Part shown: positions 13,278-26,284 of the stretch, piece by piece
How positions within the stretch are numbered: position 1 is the first letter of the stretch
How the letters are laid out: each line of letters begins with the position of its first letter
Assembly: GCA_002224055.1 (NCBI GenBank)
Contig: AZLU01000026.1
Coordinates: forward strand, 62,001 to 126,000
Length of the DNA stretch: 64,000 nt
Reading direction: 5' to 3'
Source: Pezizomycotina sp. ARF18
Taxonomy: Eukaryota; Ascomycota
Position numbers and translations under genes: made by a program
Notes under the pieces: generated by a model
What the model was told of the DNA's origin: nothing
The model's database searches: none
What the model saw: the letters and a program-made list of their open reading frames with translations, nothing else

Positions 13278-15144
13278 CCTGCCAAGGAGGGTTGCTCTGG
13301 GTATCCCGAAGCTGCGGCTAATCGTGTTACTTTTCAAAATTAGTTTACTGAGTCTGTTCTCGCCATTGTCTTCTTCAATCTCCTCTCTACGTCCACTGTA
13401 GCTTTCTTCTCGCCATTCGGCAGTCAATTCGGTCTCCGTCAGATGATCCGTAAGTTTCCAGCTCATTATCCCGATGAGGTATATCAATTTGCTAACAATT
13501 ATTTTAGTTTCACGGTATTACCCCAATTGCTCCCAACGATTTCACATCTATATACTAATTCAGTTCTATAGCTTTTATTTCGGATGGTGGTTCGTGAGGT
13601 TCAGTAAGTATTTCCTGTTGTTATACTAATCTCCAAGTTAGTGGCAGTATAGCTTACTCTATGAAATTTTTAGTCGCATTCCTTAACATTCTCGCCTGCT
13701 TGGGCTGGAGTGCGGTTAATGTCATCGTCGGCGCCCAGCTGCTGCATGTTGTCAACCCCGGCTCGCACCAGCTCCCTGAATGGCTTGGAATAATAATCAT
13801 TGCCATTTGCACGGCGCTGATTACGATGTTCGGGTGAGTATTTTGCATAGTGTAATGGCTGTCGGGAAAAAAAATTAAATAAAATAAAATAAATCGCATA
13901 AATACATGGCTAACCTCTGGCAACAGATACAAAATCGTCCATGTGTACGAGAAATGGAGCTGGATCCCAAGTCTTGCAATCTTCCTGGTCGTGCGTGCAT
14001 ATATCTCCCAACATCTTGTAATACCTCGTCCTCTCTTCTCTGCTAACCATAAGATTGTACAGATTGCTATTCAATTCGGACGCTCGGGAACATTTACCAG
14101 AGTCCCTATGGGGTCAGGCCCAATTGACGCTGCTGGTATCTTGTCCTTCGGTGGAGCAATTTACGGTTTTGGAACAGGGTATGCGCGCTTCTGCTTGATA
14201 TATACGTGCGACGAAACTTGGTAGACTAATGAGATGCCTGCTACAGTTGGACTTCTTATGCAGCGGACTACACCTGCTACCAGTCAAAGACCCAAAGCCG
14301 CAGACTGATCTTCTTGTCTGTTTTCCTCGGATTAAATATGTAAGTTGCAATTCGAGATTTTGTGCTTTCGAATAAGCTGGTCTAATCAATGCATTTGTAG
14401 TCCTCTCATCTTCACTGAGATCCTTGGTCTATGTGTTATGACCGGAACGCTATCTAGCAAAGTTTACGCCGATAGTTACGCTTCAGCCAAGATTGGCGGT
14501 CTGCTCTATGCGGTCCTTGTTCCCGACAGTCTCGGTGGATTCGGACAATTCTGCATCGTCATCATGGCCCTTAGTATTGTCGCCAACAATTGCCCGAATA
14601 TCTACAGCATTGCTCTTTCCATGCAGGTGATAGCGTCACCGTTCCAGCATGTGCCGAGATTCGTGTGGACCATTGTCGGCTCTGTAATCTACGTGGCTAT
14701 CGCGATTCCCGGATCCAAGCACTTCGAAGATGCGCTTGAGAATTTCATGTTGTTGATTGTGAGTCTCCATTCCTACGTCTATTCAGGTATTTTGCAAATT
14801 GAACATATTCTAACCGTGAATATCACAGGCGTACTGGCTGGCCATCTACGAAGCTATCTCTCTGAGCGAACATTTCATCTTCCGCAGGGTATTGGTGGTT
14901 ACGATCCGGACGATTACGATCAGCCTCACAAGCTCCCGAAAGGAATTGCCGCGACCGTCGGTTTCTGCTTCGGAGCCCTTGGTTCGGCTATGGAATGGCT
15001 CAGGTGTACTACGTTGCGCCTATCGCCAAGTTGATTGGCCTCCCGAAGTACGGTGGCGACATTGGTTTTGAGCTCGCCTTCGCCTTCGCGGCCATCACCT
15101 ATATTCCAATCCGCATTTGGGAGAAGAAGAAGTTCGGACGGTAG
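12629..15144 (+). CDS. fcyB: Purine/cytosine permease, NCS1 family (FcyB-like)
   Basis: A plasma-membrane nucleobase:cation symporter for cytosine and purines, about 500 residues with roughly 12 membrane helices. ATG 12629 opens a charged cytosolic N-terminus (MSASPTDDIEKKGG). Family landmarks are RGIER, NVGTMW, GLRQMILSRFYFGWW, CLGWSAVNVIVGAQLL, MGSGPIDAAGILSFGGAIYG, WTSYAADYTCYQ, NNCPNIYS and a final WEKKKFGR-TAG. The exons I infer are 12629-12787, 12900-12949, 13149-13220, 13344-13449, 13508-13514 (7 nt), 13572-13603, 13674-13833, 13927-13990, 14063-14178, 14247-14339, 14401-14758 and 14829-15144. All inferred introns are GT-AG. Three single bases appear to be missing in short C or G runs: near 12902 (after the first intron), near 14890 (RR-GIGGYD) and near 14995 (SAM-GMAQVYY). 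With those exceptions the protein reads whole. The exact substrate within the family is not settled by sequence. Confidence 0.92.
13241..13277. repeat. T-run/A-run junction inside permease intron 3
   Basis: Thirteen T followed directly by 24 A, a near-perfect self-complementary hairpin, within the 13221-13343 intron. Similar junctions recur elsewhere in the window. Confidence 0.85.
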
Positions 15145-16401
15145 AAGAGCTGGTTTAGTCTATCGTCTTGACGATATTATACTTTTAATGATCTTTTCGT
15201 TTATTTTGGTTTCCTTTCTCTCTTTTTTTTTTTTTTTTTTTTTCTTTCTTTTCCTATTTTACTAGTATTTGGGACCTTACGGACATATTTTATTTTGGGT
15301 TTTCTTCCTTCATTCATTGATTCTCTCTGCGCCCACTATACCTCTTGTTTTTTATTTGTTTCTTGACAAAAACTTTAAGTCAAAAGAAAAAAACGTACAA
15401 GAGCGAAAAGTACCCCTGTATCCGATACCTGCTACAAACCTATCACCTCTATGGGTATCTTCCTTTTCTTTTCGTTTTTTATACTTTTACTCCTTTCACA
15501 CCCTTTGCAGAGAGATATTTCAAAAACGAATTCAAAATTAAACATGACACAATCACCTACATCTTTTTTACCCATCTTGTTGCAGCCTTCTGATGCTATA
15601 ACATAGCATATATTTCATTTTCGCTATCCAGCTTAGATCAAATTAGCTATTCCACGATTTATAGTCAATTGCTACATGTAATACTACAATGGTATACGTA
15701 ATGGTAATTTTATGACTTGGGAAACTTTACGATTCTTAATGATATAAATATTACTCTGAATTAATTAGTTAACAGTATTCTTATATATATATATACGCAT
15801 CAGCTGTGGTACGGTTTCTCCAGCTTGCAATATAAATATCTAAGGTTATATCCCAGAACAGTGACATCGATTTTTAAATGCAATTGTTCTCATTATAGTA
15901 AGCTGAAACGCTTATATCCTACTTGTCTATCTTGACGACTCAGCTAGTACAAATATCAACGCCTAATAACTTTTGATTCTCTATTGATTATATAGGATCG
16001 ATTTCTATTAGTAATGAAACAATAATATCCAATATCGATCTAATCATATATTCAAGTCGATACTCGTGATGTTCATGTCGCAAGAGCGCAGGATGGTTTA
16101 GTGGCGAAATTTCTAGAATTTTGGTTTCTTGGTTTTTAATCTGCTTTGCTTAGTCACACACTTTTTTTTTTTTTTGGGTTATAGTTAAGATTTCTTAAGA
16201 GCCTCCTTTGCTACTAAATTTTAACCAAAACCTACAAAAACATTCAAACTCATCCACAACAACACCTTCGATCCATCTCTCTAACATCCCTGTTCGTATC
16301 ATCGCCGTCCATCATCACGGCCAGAGACTCCCTTGCAACATCATCATCGCTATCGCCCATTACCCGTCATCGTCTCCTCCGCTTGATATCGCAGGAAAAC
16401 A
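15145..16401. other. Intergenic, permease 3' end to U2AF promoter
   Basis: A/T-rich sequence with T runs at about 15221-15243 and 16162-16174 and a short TA repeat near 15783-15796. No reading frame of interest. It presumably carries the permease 3' UTR and the U2AF 5' leader. Confidence 0.4.
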
Positions 16402-17233
16402 ATGGCGAACTATCTGGCGAGTATCTTCGGAACGGAGCAGGACAAAGTAAACTGTACGTTTTGGCCCGAAAACAAACCCCTTTGTTAAATTTCTGCAATA
16501 GTTTTCCTATTTCCTTCGGATTGTAACTAATGCTTTTTAAATTGTTCTTTAAGGCTCCTTCTACTACAAGATCGGCGCCTGCAGGCACGGCGACCGCTGT
16601 TCGAGAAAGCACGTCAAACCATCGTACTCGCAGACGATATTACTCCCAAACCTCTACCAAAAGTAAGTTCGGCACCCACCATCCAACGCACCTACCATTG
16701 ACGATTCGTTTTAGCTAACAATTGCGCGTTCTTTCTTCAAAAAAAAAAAAAAAGTCCCGCCTTCGACCCCGCAACAAAATGAACCCCCAGCAGCTGCAAA
16801 CCCACTTTGACGCCTTCTACGAGGACTTCTGGTGCGAAATGTGCAACTATGGCGAAGTCGAAGAGGTCGTAGTCTGCGACAACAACAATGACCACTTGAT
16901 CGGTAACGTCTACGCCCGCTTCAAATACGAGGAGGACGCGCAGAAGGCGTGCGACGACCTGAACGCGCGGTGGTACGCTGCCAGGCCGATATACTGCGAG
17001 CTGAGCCCTGTCACGGACTTCCGCGAGGCGTGCTGCCGCCTTAACTCGGGGGACGGATGCCAGCGGGGGGCTTTTGTAACTTTATACACAGGAAGGAACC
17101 GAGTAAGGATCTGGAGAGGGAATTGGAGCTGGGGATGAAGAAGTGGTTGAGGCTAGGGAAGGGATAAGAGGAGTATGAGCAGGAGCGCGTCGCCGGCGGG
17201 AGTGATGAAGGGAGGAGAAGGAGACGGGAATGA
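16402..17233 (+). CDS. u2af1: U2 snRNP auxiliary factor small subunit (U2AF35)
   Basis: Recognises the 3' splice-site AG during early spliceosome assembly, as partner of the U2AF large subunit. Start ATG 16402 gives [17 protein letters not shown]. The order is typical: a first CCCH zinc finger (C-x8-C-x5-C-x3-H, in [20 protein letters not shown]), a UHM-type RRM with [32 protein letters not shown] and the RWYAARP motif, then [11 protein letters not shown] and a second CCCH finger (C-x7-C-x5-C-x3-H), and a short basic RS-like tail ([12 protein letters not shown]). Exons are 16402-16453, 16554-16662 and 16755 onward. Frame breaks are seen in an A run just before MNPQQ (near 16775), in a six-G run within the second finger (near 17066), and near 17150 before the tail. 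The exact C-terminus is therefore uncertain; 17233 is the nearest plausible stop. Confidence 0.9.
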
Positions 17234-17500
17234 TCGTTTTGGATTATTTCTTTTTTTTTTTTTTTCCCTTCTCTTTGGATGTTTTGTTCGCCTTCGGTCA
17301 TTATGTGGTTATTTCTTCGATATTCCTAGGTTTCAACGCGCCTTTTCTCTCGCATCTTCGGCCTCATATAATCCACCTTATCATCGGCTCCATATTTTTT
17401 TTTTTTTTATCTAGGAAGGCATCGTTATTAACTTTATGTTTCATGTATTATTAGGAAAACATGCGTTTTTTTAGTAATAACCTTTGATTTTATACTTCGT
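17234..17500. other. U2AF 3' flank
   Basis: T-rich 3' flank with T runs at about 17250-17265 and 17395-17409. No gene. It leads into the unusual block that follows. Confidence 0.4.
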
Positions 17501-20500
17501 GTACAATACGAACAGGTACAGGCAATTATATCCAGTTTTACGGCTAGGAGTTAGACCACCATTGAAAACCAGAGTGACTTAAATATTTGTTAGTATTTGA
17601 CTCTTTTTAAAAAAATTTGAATGAGTGACTGGACCTTAAAAACTATGAACTGCCAATGGCCGTTAAAATCCCACCAACCAACAAATAATATAATAGCACA
17701 CAACTAGAACCCTCTATATATAAAATTCAATCAAACCTAATACCACAATTCAGTAAGAAACAACTTTCGCCAGCAGTACTTAACAATGAACAAACTAAAC
17801 GGCTTATCTATGCTACGGATCCTTGGTATTAGGTATAACTGGTAAGCTATATAATACGCTATCCTTATCTTGTTGAGAAGGCAATCATCGATTATCACGG
17901 CGTCGCTATAATCAACTTGATTAAAGCCCCAAAGATATCTGTAGAAGTAACCAAAAGAAACCAACATGGCGGTATAATGCCTACGAGACGTCATGCACAA
18001 ATACTTTCGCGAAGACTGAGCAGAGAGCATCTAGAATGGTCGTATACTTGAAGACGTCAACCCATGGACATAGATCATTTCCTACAGGACCGCAAGCGAC
18101 TTGCATACTCAACATTCCGTTAATTCTCATGAGGAGGATGATAAGTATATCCGCCTCACGGAAATCAAGAGGCATAATCAGTCCAAACTAAGTTACGCTT
18201 TGACTAATAAAACACTGTCGATGGAAGAAACGGCATACCTCGTAACGCGACAAATAGTAGCTAGCAGCCGAGATATTATACAGTTCTAAGGAGGAACTTA
18301 TTATCTCAACGTCATATTGTGACAGCATTGATCGGGTTATATAGAAACATCAAACTCTCATTAGGAACTCCAAAAGCAGGACACGTGAGCAGACCCATCA
18401 CGGCTGGGTATTATCCTAAATGGTAGGATTTGAGCACGTAGGGCAACGACCCATAAACTTAAGCTACAGATGTAGAAACAGACGATCACGACTTGTAGAT
18501 AGTCGATAGCAAACAAGCCAACGGCACCGGCTATTCCATGATTTGCAAACTCGTGTAAGAAAGCTTCGTTGAAAGAGAATAATATTTGTTGTGTAGATAT
18601 TTGCCGATACATGTTCATGCGATATGGCCTCACCTCGCCCGAGTTAGGACGTAGGCTCGTTAAATATTGTTCAACACCAAGCTTAACTATGGATACACAC
18701 TAAACGGAGGTTTTTGGCTTATACGGCAACGGCCATTAGGAGCCATAGCGGACAATTCGGCTGACTGCTGAAACGGGATAGAAATACTCGTGAGCAAAGG
18801 TCGTTTTGATTTCGTAGTCAGCAATGACGAGTGGAATCTGCCGAGATAATACTCTCATGAACAACGGATAAAGCTTCAAATTTTTGTAGTGACTAGTGAT
18901 TGCGTTCGAATATGAGAAAGATGCGGGACAGTATAGGGCGAAGTACGAAACTCGTAAATCATATAGGACTATTACCAAGTTCGACGATCGAGCCAATACT
19001 TCTCCATCCGGTCATTACGCATATTACGTGAACCGTTCAAACCGTATTCCAACGAAAATACAGGCTCCTTTAGTACGATGTATAGACTAGTCGAAGCTAA
19101 TGGTACCGGTATTTCCTTCCATCGTTTATGTTTGAAGGGTTAGACATAAACGAGCAGTAAAGAAGCCCCAGGCATATTGCCTCAATTTAGATGCATCTTT
19201 ATGTCTAATAAATTGCGCTAAAGGAGCTTTTGGGATAACCACAACTGTCGAACCTGTATATGACAGTAGGAAATTATCCCAGGAATGCTGTTATGCGATA
19301 CTGTGAAGCACCGCTAGCAGCCCCATATTATTGTTGTACAAAAGAAGTACGAAATCCTCAAACAGTCCCTGAAAATATGATAGCTTTAAACTTATTGAAA
19401 ACCAAGTAACACCTCATCATCTGTAGTACATGAACGCAAACGCTGGTGATGCCTTGGATTTATAGGTGGTTTAAACCAGCATTGGTAAAACAAGGGAAGA
19501 CCTTCACACCGTCCAATAGTGCTCGATAATCAGCACTACAAGCCATTCCAGGCACATTTATTAGTGACCTGGTAAAGTTCGAAAATTTCCAAGACGTACA
19601 TAAAGTCCATCACTCGGGATACCCTATGGAGCTGGCCGGAGATAGGATACCCGGTCAAGTGCCCCCCAAATCGTGCCGAGACTTTCCTAATTGTGATTTT
19701 TCCGCGTAGAGCAAGGCCAGATAACGAAGGATATCCACCACATTTCCCTGGATTAGATAGAAAAGATGCCGGCTCCCGAGTTTAAAGCTCGAGTATAAAG
19801 GTAGTAAAAGCATCCGTTGCGCGGTGCGCCTTCGAGCTATAAAATACTACCGCGCTCAAAAGAGACGAACGTCCTTCCCAGACTCATCATTCACGCTACG
19901 AAGTAAATTAAAGAAACACGACGAAACGTCGAAGTCACAGGCCATATTCTATCTCGTTTGAGGTACACGTCCGTCATGAAACACCAACCCACCTCAACCA
20001 GTTAGCTCATAGCATTAAAAACTTTAACTCTGTAAAGACGTAAGGCCCCACGCGGCTTTTTAACGATAGCTTAAAATACATTGAGACCGCGGAGACGTCG
20101 GGTACGGATTTGAACATATTACTCGACGATCTGCTCATCGATACCATCCGTGCAGTGTTTTCCTTTGAGCTGGAGCGAAGCATAATCAAGAACTCCGAAC
20201 TCCATGCCTATCACTAGTTCGCAAGGCGAATATCTAGACAAGCCATAAAGAAGCTAAAAGACTGGAACTCTGGTACACACATATCAAGCAGTATCTAAGA
20301 GGAGACGGGTGACTTTATGAACTTTACAACGTAACGCCAACCGCCATAGAACAATGCTCGCCAGCGAGAGTACTTATAATTCTGAAATCAAGCGTGTAGA
20401 GTCTACCCCAAGACGGGACACAGGGTAGACTACACGGGTCTGGTGCGAACTTGTAGGCCCAGCGTAGTAGAGTCAAAGGCACTCAAGTCGTAGAATAACT

Positions 20501-23329
20501 TGGCGTGTGATAGGTGGAACATAAACGGAACAAAGTTGAAAATGATCGACTTTCAACTAGCGAGAAGGCACTAAGCCATACATCTCTACCGGTGGTTATT
20601 GTCCCGGGCTTTAGTATAAATCGTATGTCTGCATGTAAACAAGACGAAGGGTTCTTTGTTGCCTATCTTGAAGATTAAGCTCACTATAATGATGAGCCGT
20701 ACGTTCGAGATCAAAGAAATATTGATTACCGATATGGAAGACCCAATGTATACAATATCAACACCACGGTCGCCAGGATTAGGTCGACGTAGGCCATTGG
20801 ATAGCCCACTCCAAGTCAACGGACTGACTACGTTCCGCTAGCTTGAGGGTACCTAGTTATTGAGTTCTTAAACTACTAAAAACATAGTACGCTTTCCGAT
20901 AAGAAAAGGTACATTTCCGTGGCCGCAGCGATTAGGTTGATTCATATCCAGTCCCCATCTTTCATCAATGGCCCAAGCATAAAGGATAATGTTTCTTTAC
21001 CCTGTAATAACAATTAAAGGGCTTTAGGCTTAATTAATAATCCAAAATCTTAAGCCCACGATGAGCATATAGATCCTCGCTACCGCTTTGTCGGCGATCT
21101 TTTATGGGAAGAAACTATCGGGACTGGAACGAACTTCTGATAAAATGTCCGTGGAACCCGGAATAAGCTTTGCGGAGAATGTCCCAGATATACATAGAAT
21201 GAGAGTGAATATCCTTTCTGTAAATGCAGAATCGTGGGATGCGTAGAGCACACTAAACCGTCGCTTTGTAAAGTCAATAGGTGTTTGCCCAGAGGCGACA
21301 ATGGTAGTTTTAAGGAAGCAATTGTCAAGGGCATACATCGGAGACGAAATCTTCATACTTCCCTCAATGAGCCCTCGGAATATCTTATATATAGCTACAT
21401 TCCCACAATCAAACGCCATATATCCGCTTCGATGGATCATTCGAGCAGCACGAGCTGTACAGTATACAAAGCTGGAGGTCAACGATGAATCTTCTAGAAA
21501 GACACCGACCTCCTCAGATACTATTTTGTATACGTTAAGGTTAGTAGACAACCTGTGAGACTACGACACACTCCGAAGATAGCTTTGACTTGACAACTCA
21601 TGAGAAATCATAATTTAGAAACATGAAAAACGATAGCGGTGCACCTGGCCCGTGATAAGGCAACCCGAACTTCTCGGCCCGAGGATTCTTCACATGGATA
21701 TACCGTATGCCCTATATCAGAAGCTAGCCTTTCTATTCCTCGGAGTAGGTGTTATATGCATCCCCGACACCCAGCTCCTCGATAAATCTATTAGCGTAAC
21801 GAAAAAGAGTCCGACCGCGCCGGGGATTTTGTGATTCCGCCGACACTAGATACAGAAGGAAGCGTAGAAAAAGTGGAAGAGGCATTCTTTTACAGTGTCT
21901 TTACAATTCCAACACGCGCGATATTACCAAGCCGCACGGGATATTTACACCTTTTTTTGCCCTCTTTGTCACAAGATCGATATTTATTATTTAAATTACA
22001 ACTTCAGCAAGTCGCCCTGTTCTTCCGAAGATATTTGTATTTATGAGAATTCTTCTACATCGCGATCATTCCTCTTCGGCATAGATTTGCAACGAGGCGA
22101 TCGAATGGGCAACTAGGGGGAAAGGGTATAATATGCAATCTATATTGCAGCACGATGTTCAATTAGTACATTAATCAATTTTATATTGTGCGATAAACAA
22201 GCAGACCCGAGCTGTGGATAAAGTAAAACTTCAAACCAACCCAGTACTATAGCTATAGATCTCTAAAATTCGTTCAGAACCATCTATGCGCGTGTGATAA
22301 TATCGCCATATATTTACCTGATTCTCTTCGAGGAATCGTATGTACCAGGAAATTGAAGGAGTGCTTGATAATGACAGCATAGAAGCTTTACGAACTTTCT
22401 CGAAAACTCTTCGCGGGCCGCATCTGGACGTGGTAGCTTTGGCTGCGCTGTATAGGGAATTAATCAGTTTCCAGGGCCCTCTATATTTCCCTGACTGGGA
22501 ATACACATTCTGAATTCACAGACTCACATGCATACTCTCTATAGAAGCAACGAATGTCGAATCCTTAGATATTACTGCTAATATGCTTTAAAATAGCCAA
22601 TGCAAGATCCTTCAATAAGTAGACTTCATTTACTCATCTACGACCATAAGATCATTAGGAGGTAGCCATCTGGATCGATACGTCTTCAGTGATCAATCTG
22701 CCGCTTATCGCGTATATTGCACAATCCGTATCCAAAGAAACATTACTCAATGCCTCCGAGTTCATAAAACCAGCCCGCCAGAACTATCGGTACAATCGAG
22801 CTGACTGTCCGCAATACTACTCTTTTCAGCATCTGGAAGCTAGTCTCGATAGATCGACAAGGACTCGATCAAGATCATTTGCTTCGGTCCATAGTTCTAT
22901 TACTTAGAACAGCGTAACCGCTACGTGGTGTTTTGGTCACTTTTCGACCTAAGTGCGTGATTCTAGATGAATACTTTTGAACCGTTATCAGAAAGCTCAA
23001 AGAAACGCATAGTACTATATCTTCGGGACCAGAGTTGCCAAACTATACATCCTAGTCTGATACCTACGCTATAGAAGAGCGGAAATCTCCCCTGGGATAT
23101 TTAAATATTTACGATGCACCCGTCTAAAAAAAAAAACAACTCCGTGTTACCGTCTCTTGGAAGCGTAAAACTAGACTAATTCCTTCAAGGAGCTCAGTGC
23201 CAAATTATAGCACAAGCACGACCTGAAGCAGATGCCACTGTGACATGCGGGCACGGGACCGTACTGGTTTCCGTTTCGTCCTGTATCAATAGAGATTCAT
23301 ACACTATTTGGTATGGATGTATGAAATAT

Positions 23330-24330
23330 CATTATCCTCGCAGTATTTAGACTTCACGCACGCTCTAAAGATTTATCATAGTTTATCTAAGTACACTTAC
23401 CAGGCGTTACAACGATACATGAAACCCTCAGGATATCTGATGCCATTCAATTCATCTAAGGAACTAGTAATCTCGACGCATATCCAACGAAACTCAAAAA
23501 ACATCATAACTTCAACTAGCAGATCGCGTTCCGAGATATTACAAGTGAGCACACGCCTAGAAGCATACTTCTCGGGCAAAAACCAGGGTGAATACGCAAG
23601 GATGCACCGAGGTAGATCAATCACGCTGAACATATTACCGAAAGATGTGATATTCTCTAAAGTAATACTGGGCAACTGAGAAGGATAATCAGCTACTTAA
23701 GATTTTGCCTCGAATCAACACGCCAATGCCGATGCCGGAGTCATATTAAGCATGCGGACGTTTGAAAGCGATAATTTGAAGGAATTTTAATCCCTCAAAG
23801 TGCCCACGATACAGAAAACTAGATCTCTTTATATTCGTACTAACATGAAGCGGTCTCTGTATCAAGCATAACTTTACACATAGCACGACAGAATGGCACA
23901 TAACTGCTACGTCGTAAGGGCCTCAAGTCGTCAGAGCACGCAGGATAACACTTCTTTTTTACAAAAAAAAAAAAAAAAAAAAGAAGAATGAACAAATAAA
24001 CATAGAGGAAAAGAGAGATCATGCGATACGTCGTAATATCTACGAGCGTCCGATATCCTACGCCATGGAACCCTCGACATATCCAAAGTCTGTATAAGAC
24101 TGTGTCTTCGAAACAGACGTGGTAAGTACTCATTATCGACGCCAGGTTTCATCTTAGGGTCATAGATTCGTCTATTCACGCGTTTAGCTACGCTGAAGAA
24201 ACTCCATGAAGGGCGAATATGCTTGACACGAGTAAGCTCGACAAGGTCGATATCCTCGAAGTCCACTGTGGAACGACGATATACATATTGACAAGCTCGC
24301 ATCGAATCAAGAGTGGAGCCATAGACTCAA
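23330..24330 (+). repeat. Diverged direct repeat, copy A
   Basis: Pairs with copy B about 1.57 kb downstream. Matching landmarks are TATTTAGACTTCACGC (23342), ACAAGTGAGCACACGCC (near 23545), GGATAATCAG (near 23684) and CGATATCCTCGAAG (near 24249). By-eye alignment of the best 160 bases gives roughly 65 percent identity with several indels. The poly-A at 23959-23981 is in copy A only. Confidence 0.55.
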
Positions 24331-24899
24331 TAAATCCATTTTATTCTCGAAAACCCCTTCCCATATATATACTAGAATGCTAGCCAACTATCTATAATAT
24401 TACTATAGCCAATTGAAAGCAAGTTTATAATTTACGTAAACCAACAAGGGCTCGATCATCAGCGTCTGGGCTAGATAGAACTTCTACCATTGGAACGAGG
24501 CAGCCCACGCCAGATGCATTCGATAACCTTGCCACTTGGAGAGTAGGCTGCAATATTTAGCTACGACTGATGATCCACAACGGAAGTATAAAACCGTGTC
24601 TTCGGAATTAGCACTACTGAAAAAGACACACTCCATCGATAACCATGCTAGAAATGAATTTGCACACCACAATTCTGATATTTCAGTCCTGAATCAACCC
24701 TACTCCGGCACGATCACTGTGGTATAAATCATAACGCTTCATAGGAGATGTATAACTAGTTCAGGAAGACCGTCTTCATTATAGCTAGAGCACAGTCCAA
24801 AGTGAATGTCTCCGTTCTGAAAACTTGGCCAGGGAGTTATACTGCTTTTGTTTTCCCGCCATCAGCAATTGCGCATACATGGTTAAATATGAATGAATG

Positions 24900-25920
24900 A
24901 ATACCACGAGCTTCCTGAGATATTTACACTTCACGCGCTGCGGATTCGATATTAGTTATCTTATTACACTCGCCCAGCGTTACCACTCGGCATGGAGACC
25001 TTGATCGATATCCGATTCCAATCCCTCCAAGCACATGGCAACACCATTTCATAGAGATGTTCGGCACCAAGACAACAACATGATATTATAATCTACGGAT
25101 CGCTCATGCGATATCTATTACAAGTGCGAGCACACGCCGAACCCCATATTTCTCTAGCAAAAGTCAGGCTAATAATACAAGGCCAACCTCGTAATATAAA
25201 TCGATCACGTTAAGTAACCCCAAAGAAGCCTACGATATTTCGTCAATTAAAGTGCCTAAGATGTACACGCCGGGCGGATAATCAGTTGTCTACTCCGAAA
25301 CAATTCCGCGCTCACGCCATATTTAACAAACTTCCTTCTCATAAAATAGTCCTGAGGGTTTTAACGCATCGGAAACGGCGGAAGGATAGAAATCCTGGGT
25401 CCCCCACTGCAAACACGAGCATGCCAGTGTATCGTACTAAGAGCACGACATTGCACCGAACTAACATGAAAAATGACAACGAATAAACTATACCAATGAA
25501 GCTCCGTTGCCAAATTTAAGCAAACGTTATATAATCGACTAGTCCGAAAGGGATGGCAGTGAACAAGCGATACCCCGCAGACGAGCGATACTCTTTAAAG
25601 GCTTGTTCAATGGTGTAACGACACCGATCCTATCGACGCACTTTTGAAAAAAGCCAGCAACAAATACAACAGCTGATAGCTACACCTCCACATGACCACC
25701 AACGAGAAGGCCATATTGAATGGGCGGCGATCCAAACGGGGAAAGGATAGATTTCTCATTCTAAGAATTAACCTCACACAAATTCACCCTGGATAACCCA
25801 TAACCTTGAAATGAACACCATCGAAACCTGCGATATCCTCGAAGCCTACTTTCACAGAAAGCAATATCGCCAAGCTCGTATTTAGTTACTCAACACCGTC
25901 ATCATAGATTCAACAAGCGA
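24900..25920 (+). repeat. Diverged direct repeat, copy B
   Basis: Counterpart of copy A. Landmarks are TATTTACACTTCACGC (near 24922), ACAAGTGCGAGCACACGCC (near 25119), GGATAATCAG (near 25276) and CGATATCCTCGAAG (near 25832). The order and spacing of all four match copy A within a few tens of bases, so chance is unlikely. Confidence 0.55.
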
Positions 25921-26284
25921 TTGACGTTGGAAGCCATTCCTGCTATAAATGGCGGAACCGCTGCATGTCTAGGAAACCACCATATTGTTCTCACGCTCTT
26001 GTACTCGTCATGACAGGTGGAACATGATAGGCCAGTGAAGATCAAACAACCAAATTTTCTCGTGCCTGTGAAAAGATATTATGGTACGGATGTGGAAACT
26101 AGTGTACAAAAATAGAAAGAAGATTTATATTAAAGCCGCTAAAAGAGAAGGAACAAGATAATTACTCTCTCCCCAAATTTGTATTGAAGATACACTTAAT
26201 AAGTTAATGTTAAAATAATGAATGCCTCTCGATACCCATGTTACGCCATTTACCTGACTCGCCTGTTGTTTATTGAATAGGTAA

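Larger units (their letters stand above)
17500..26100. other. Gene-free block of unusual texture with diverged direct repeats
   Basis: About 8.6 kb with no open frame longer than roughly 150 codons on either strand and no recognisable protein fragment. The texture differs from the flanks: homopolymers above six bases are almost absent (exceptions near 23126 and 23959-23981), CpG is plentiful, and base order looks nearly random. At least two segments are related in direct orientation about 1.57 kb apart (about 23330-24330 and 24900-25920). The limits are judged by eye. It could be an old decayed satellite or transposon array, an exhausted low-recombination region, or foreign sequence. No terminal repeats, reverse transcriptase or transposase motif is visible. 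Confidence 0.5.

Noticed and set aside
17500-26100. A LINE, LTR or DNA-transposon relic within the gene-free block
   Set aside because: No reverse transcriptase, integrase or transposase motif, no terminal repeats and no target-site duplication could be recognised. The diverged 1.57-kb repeats alone do not identify a family.
17500-26100. RIP-mutated sequence
   Set aside because: The block is not strongly A/T-rich and CpG and CpA are both frequent, unlike RIP products. Only a computed index could settle it.
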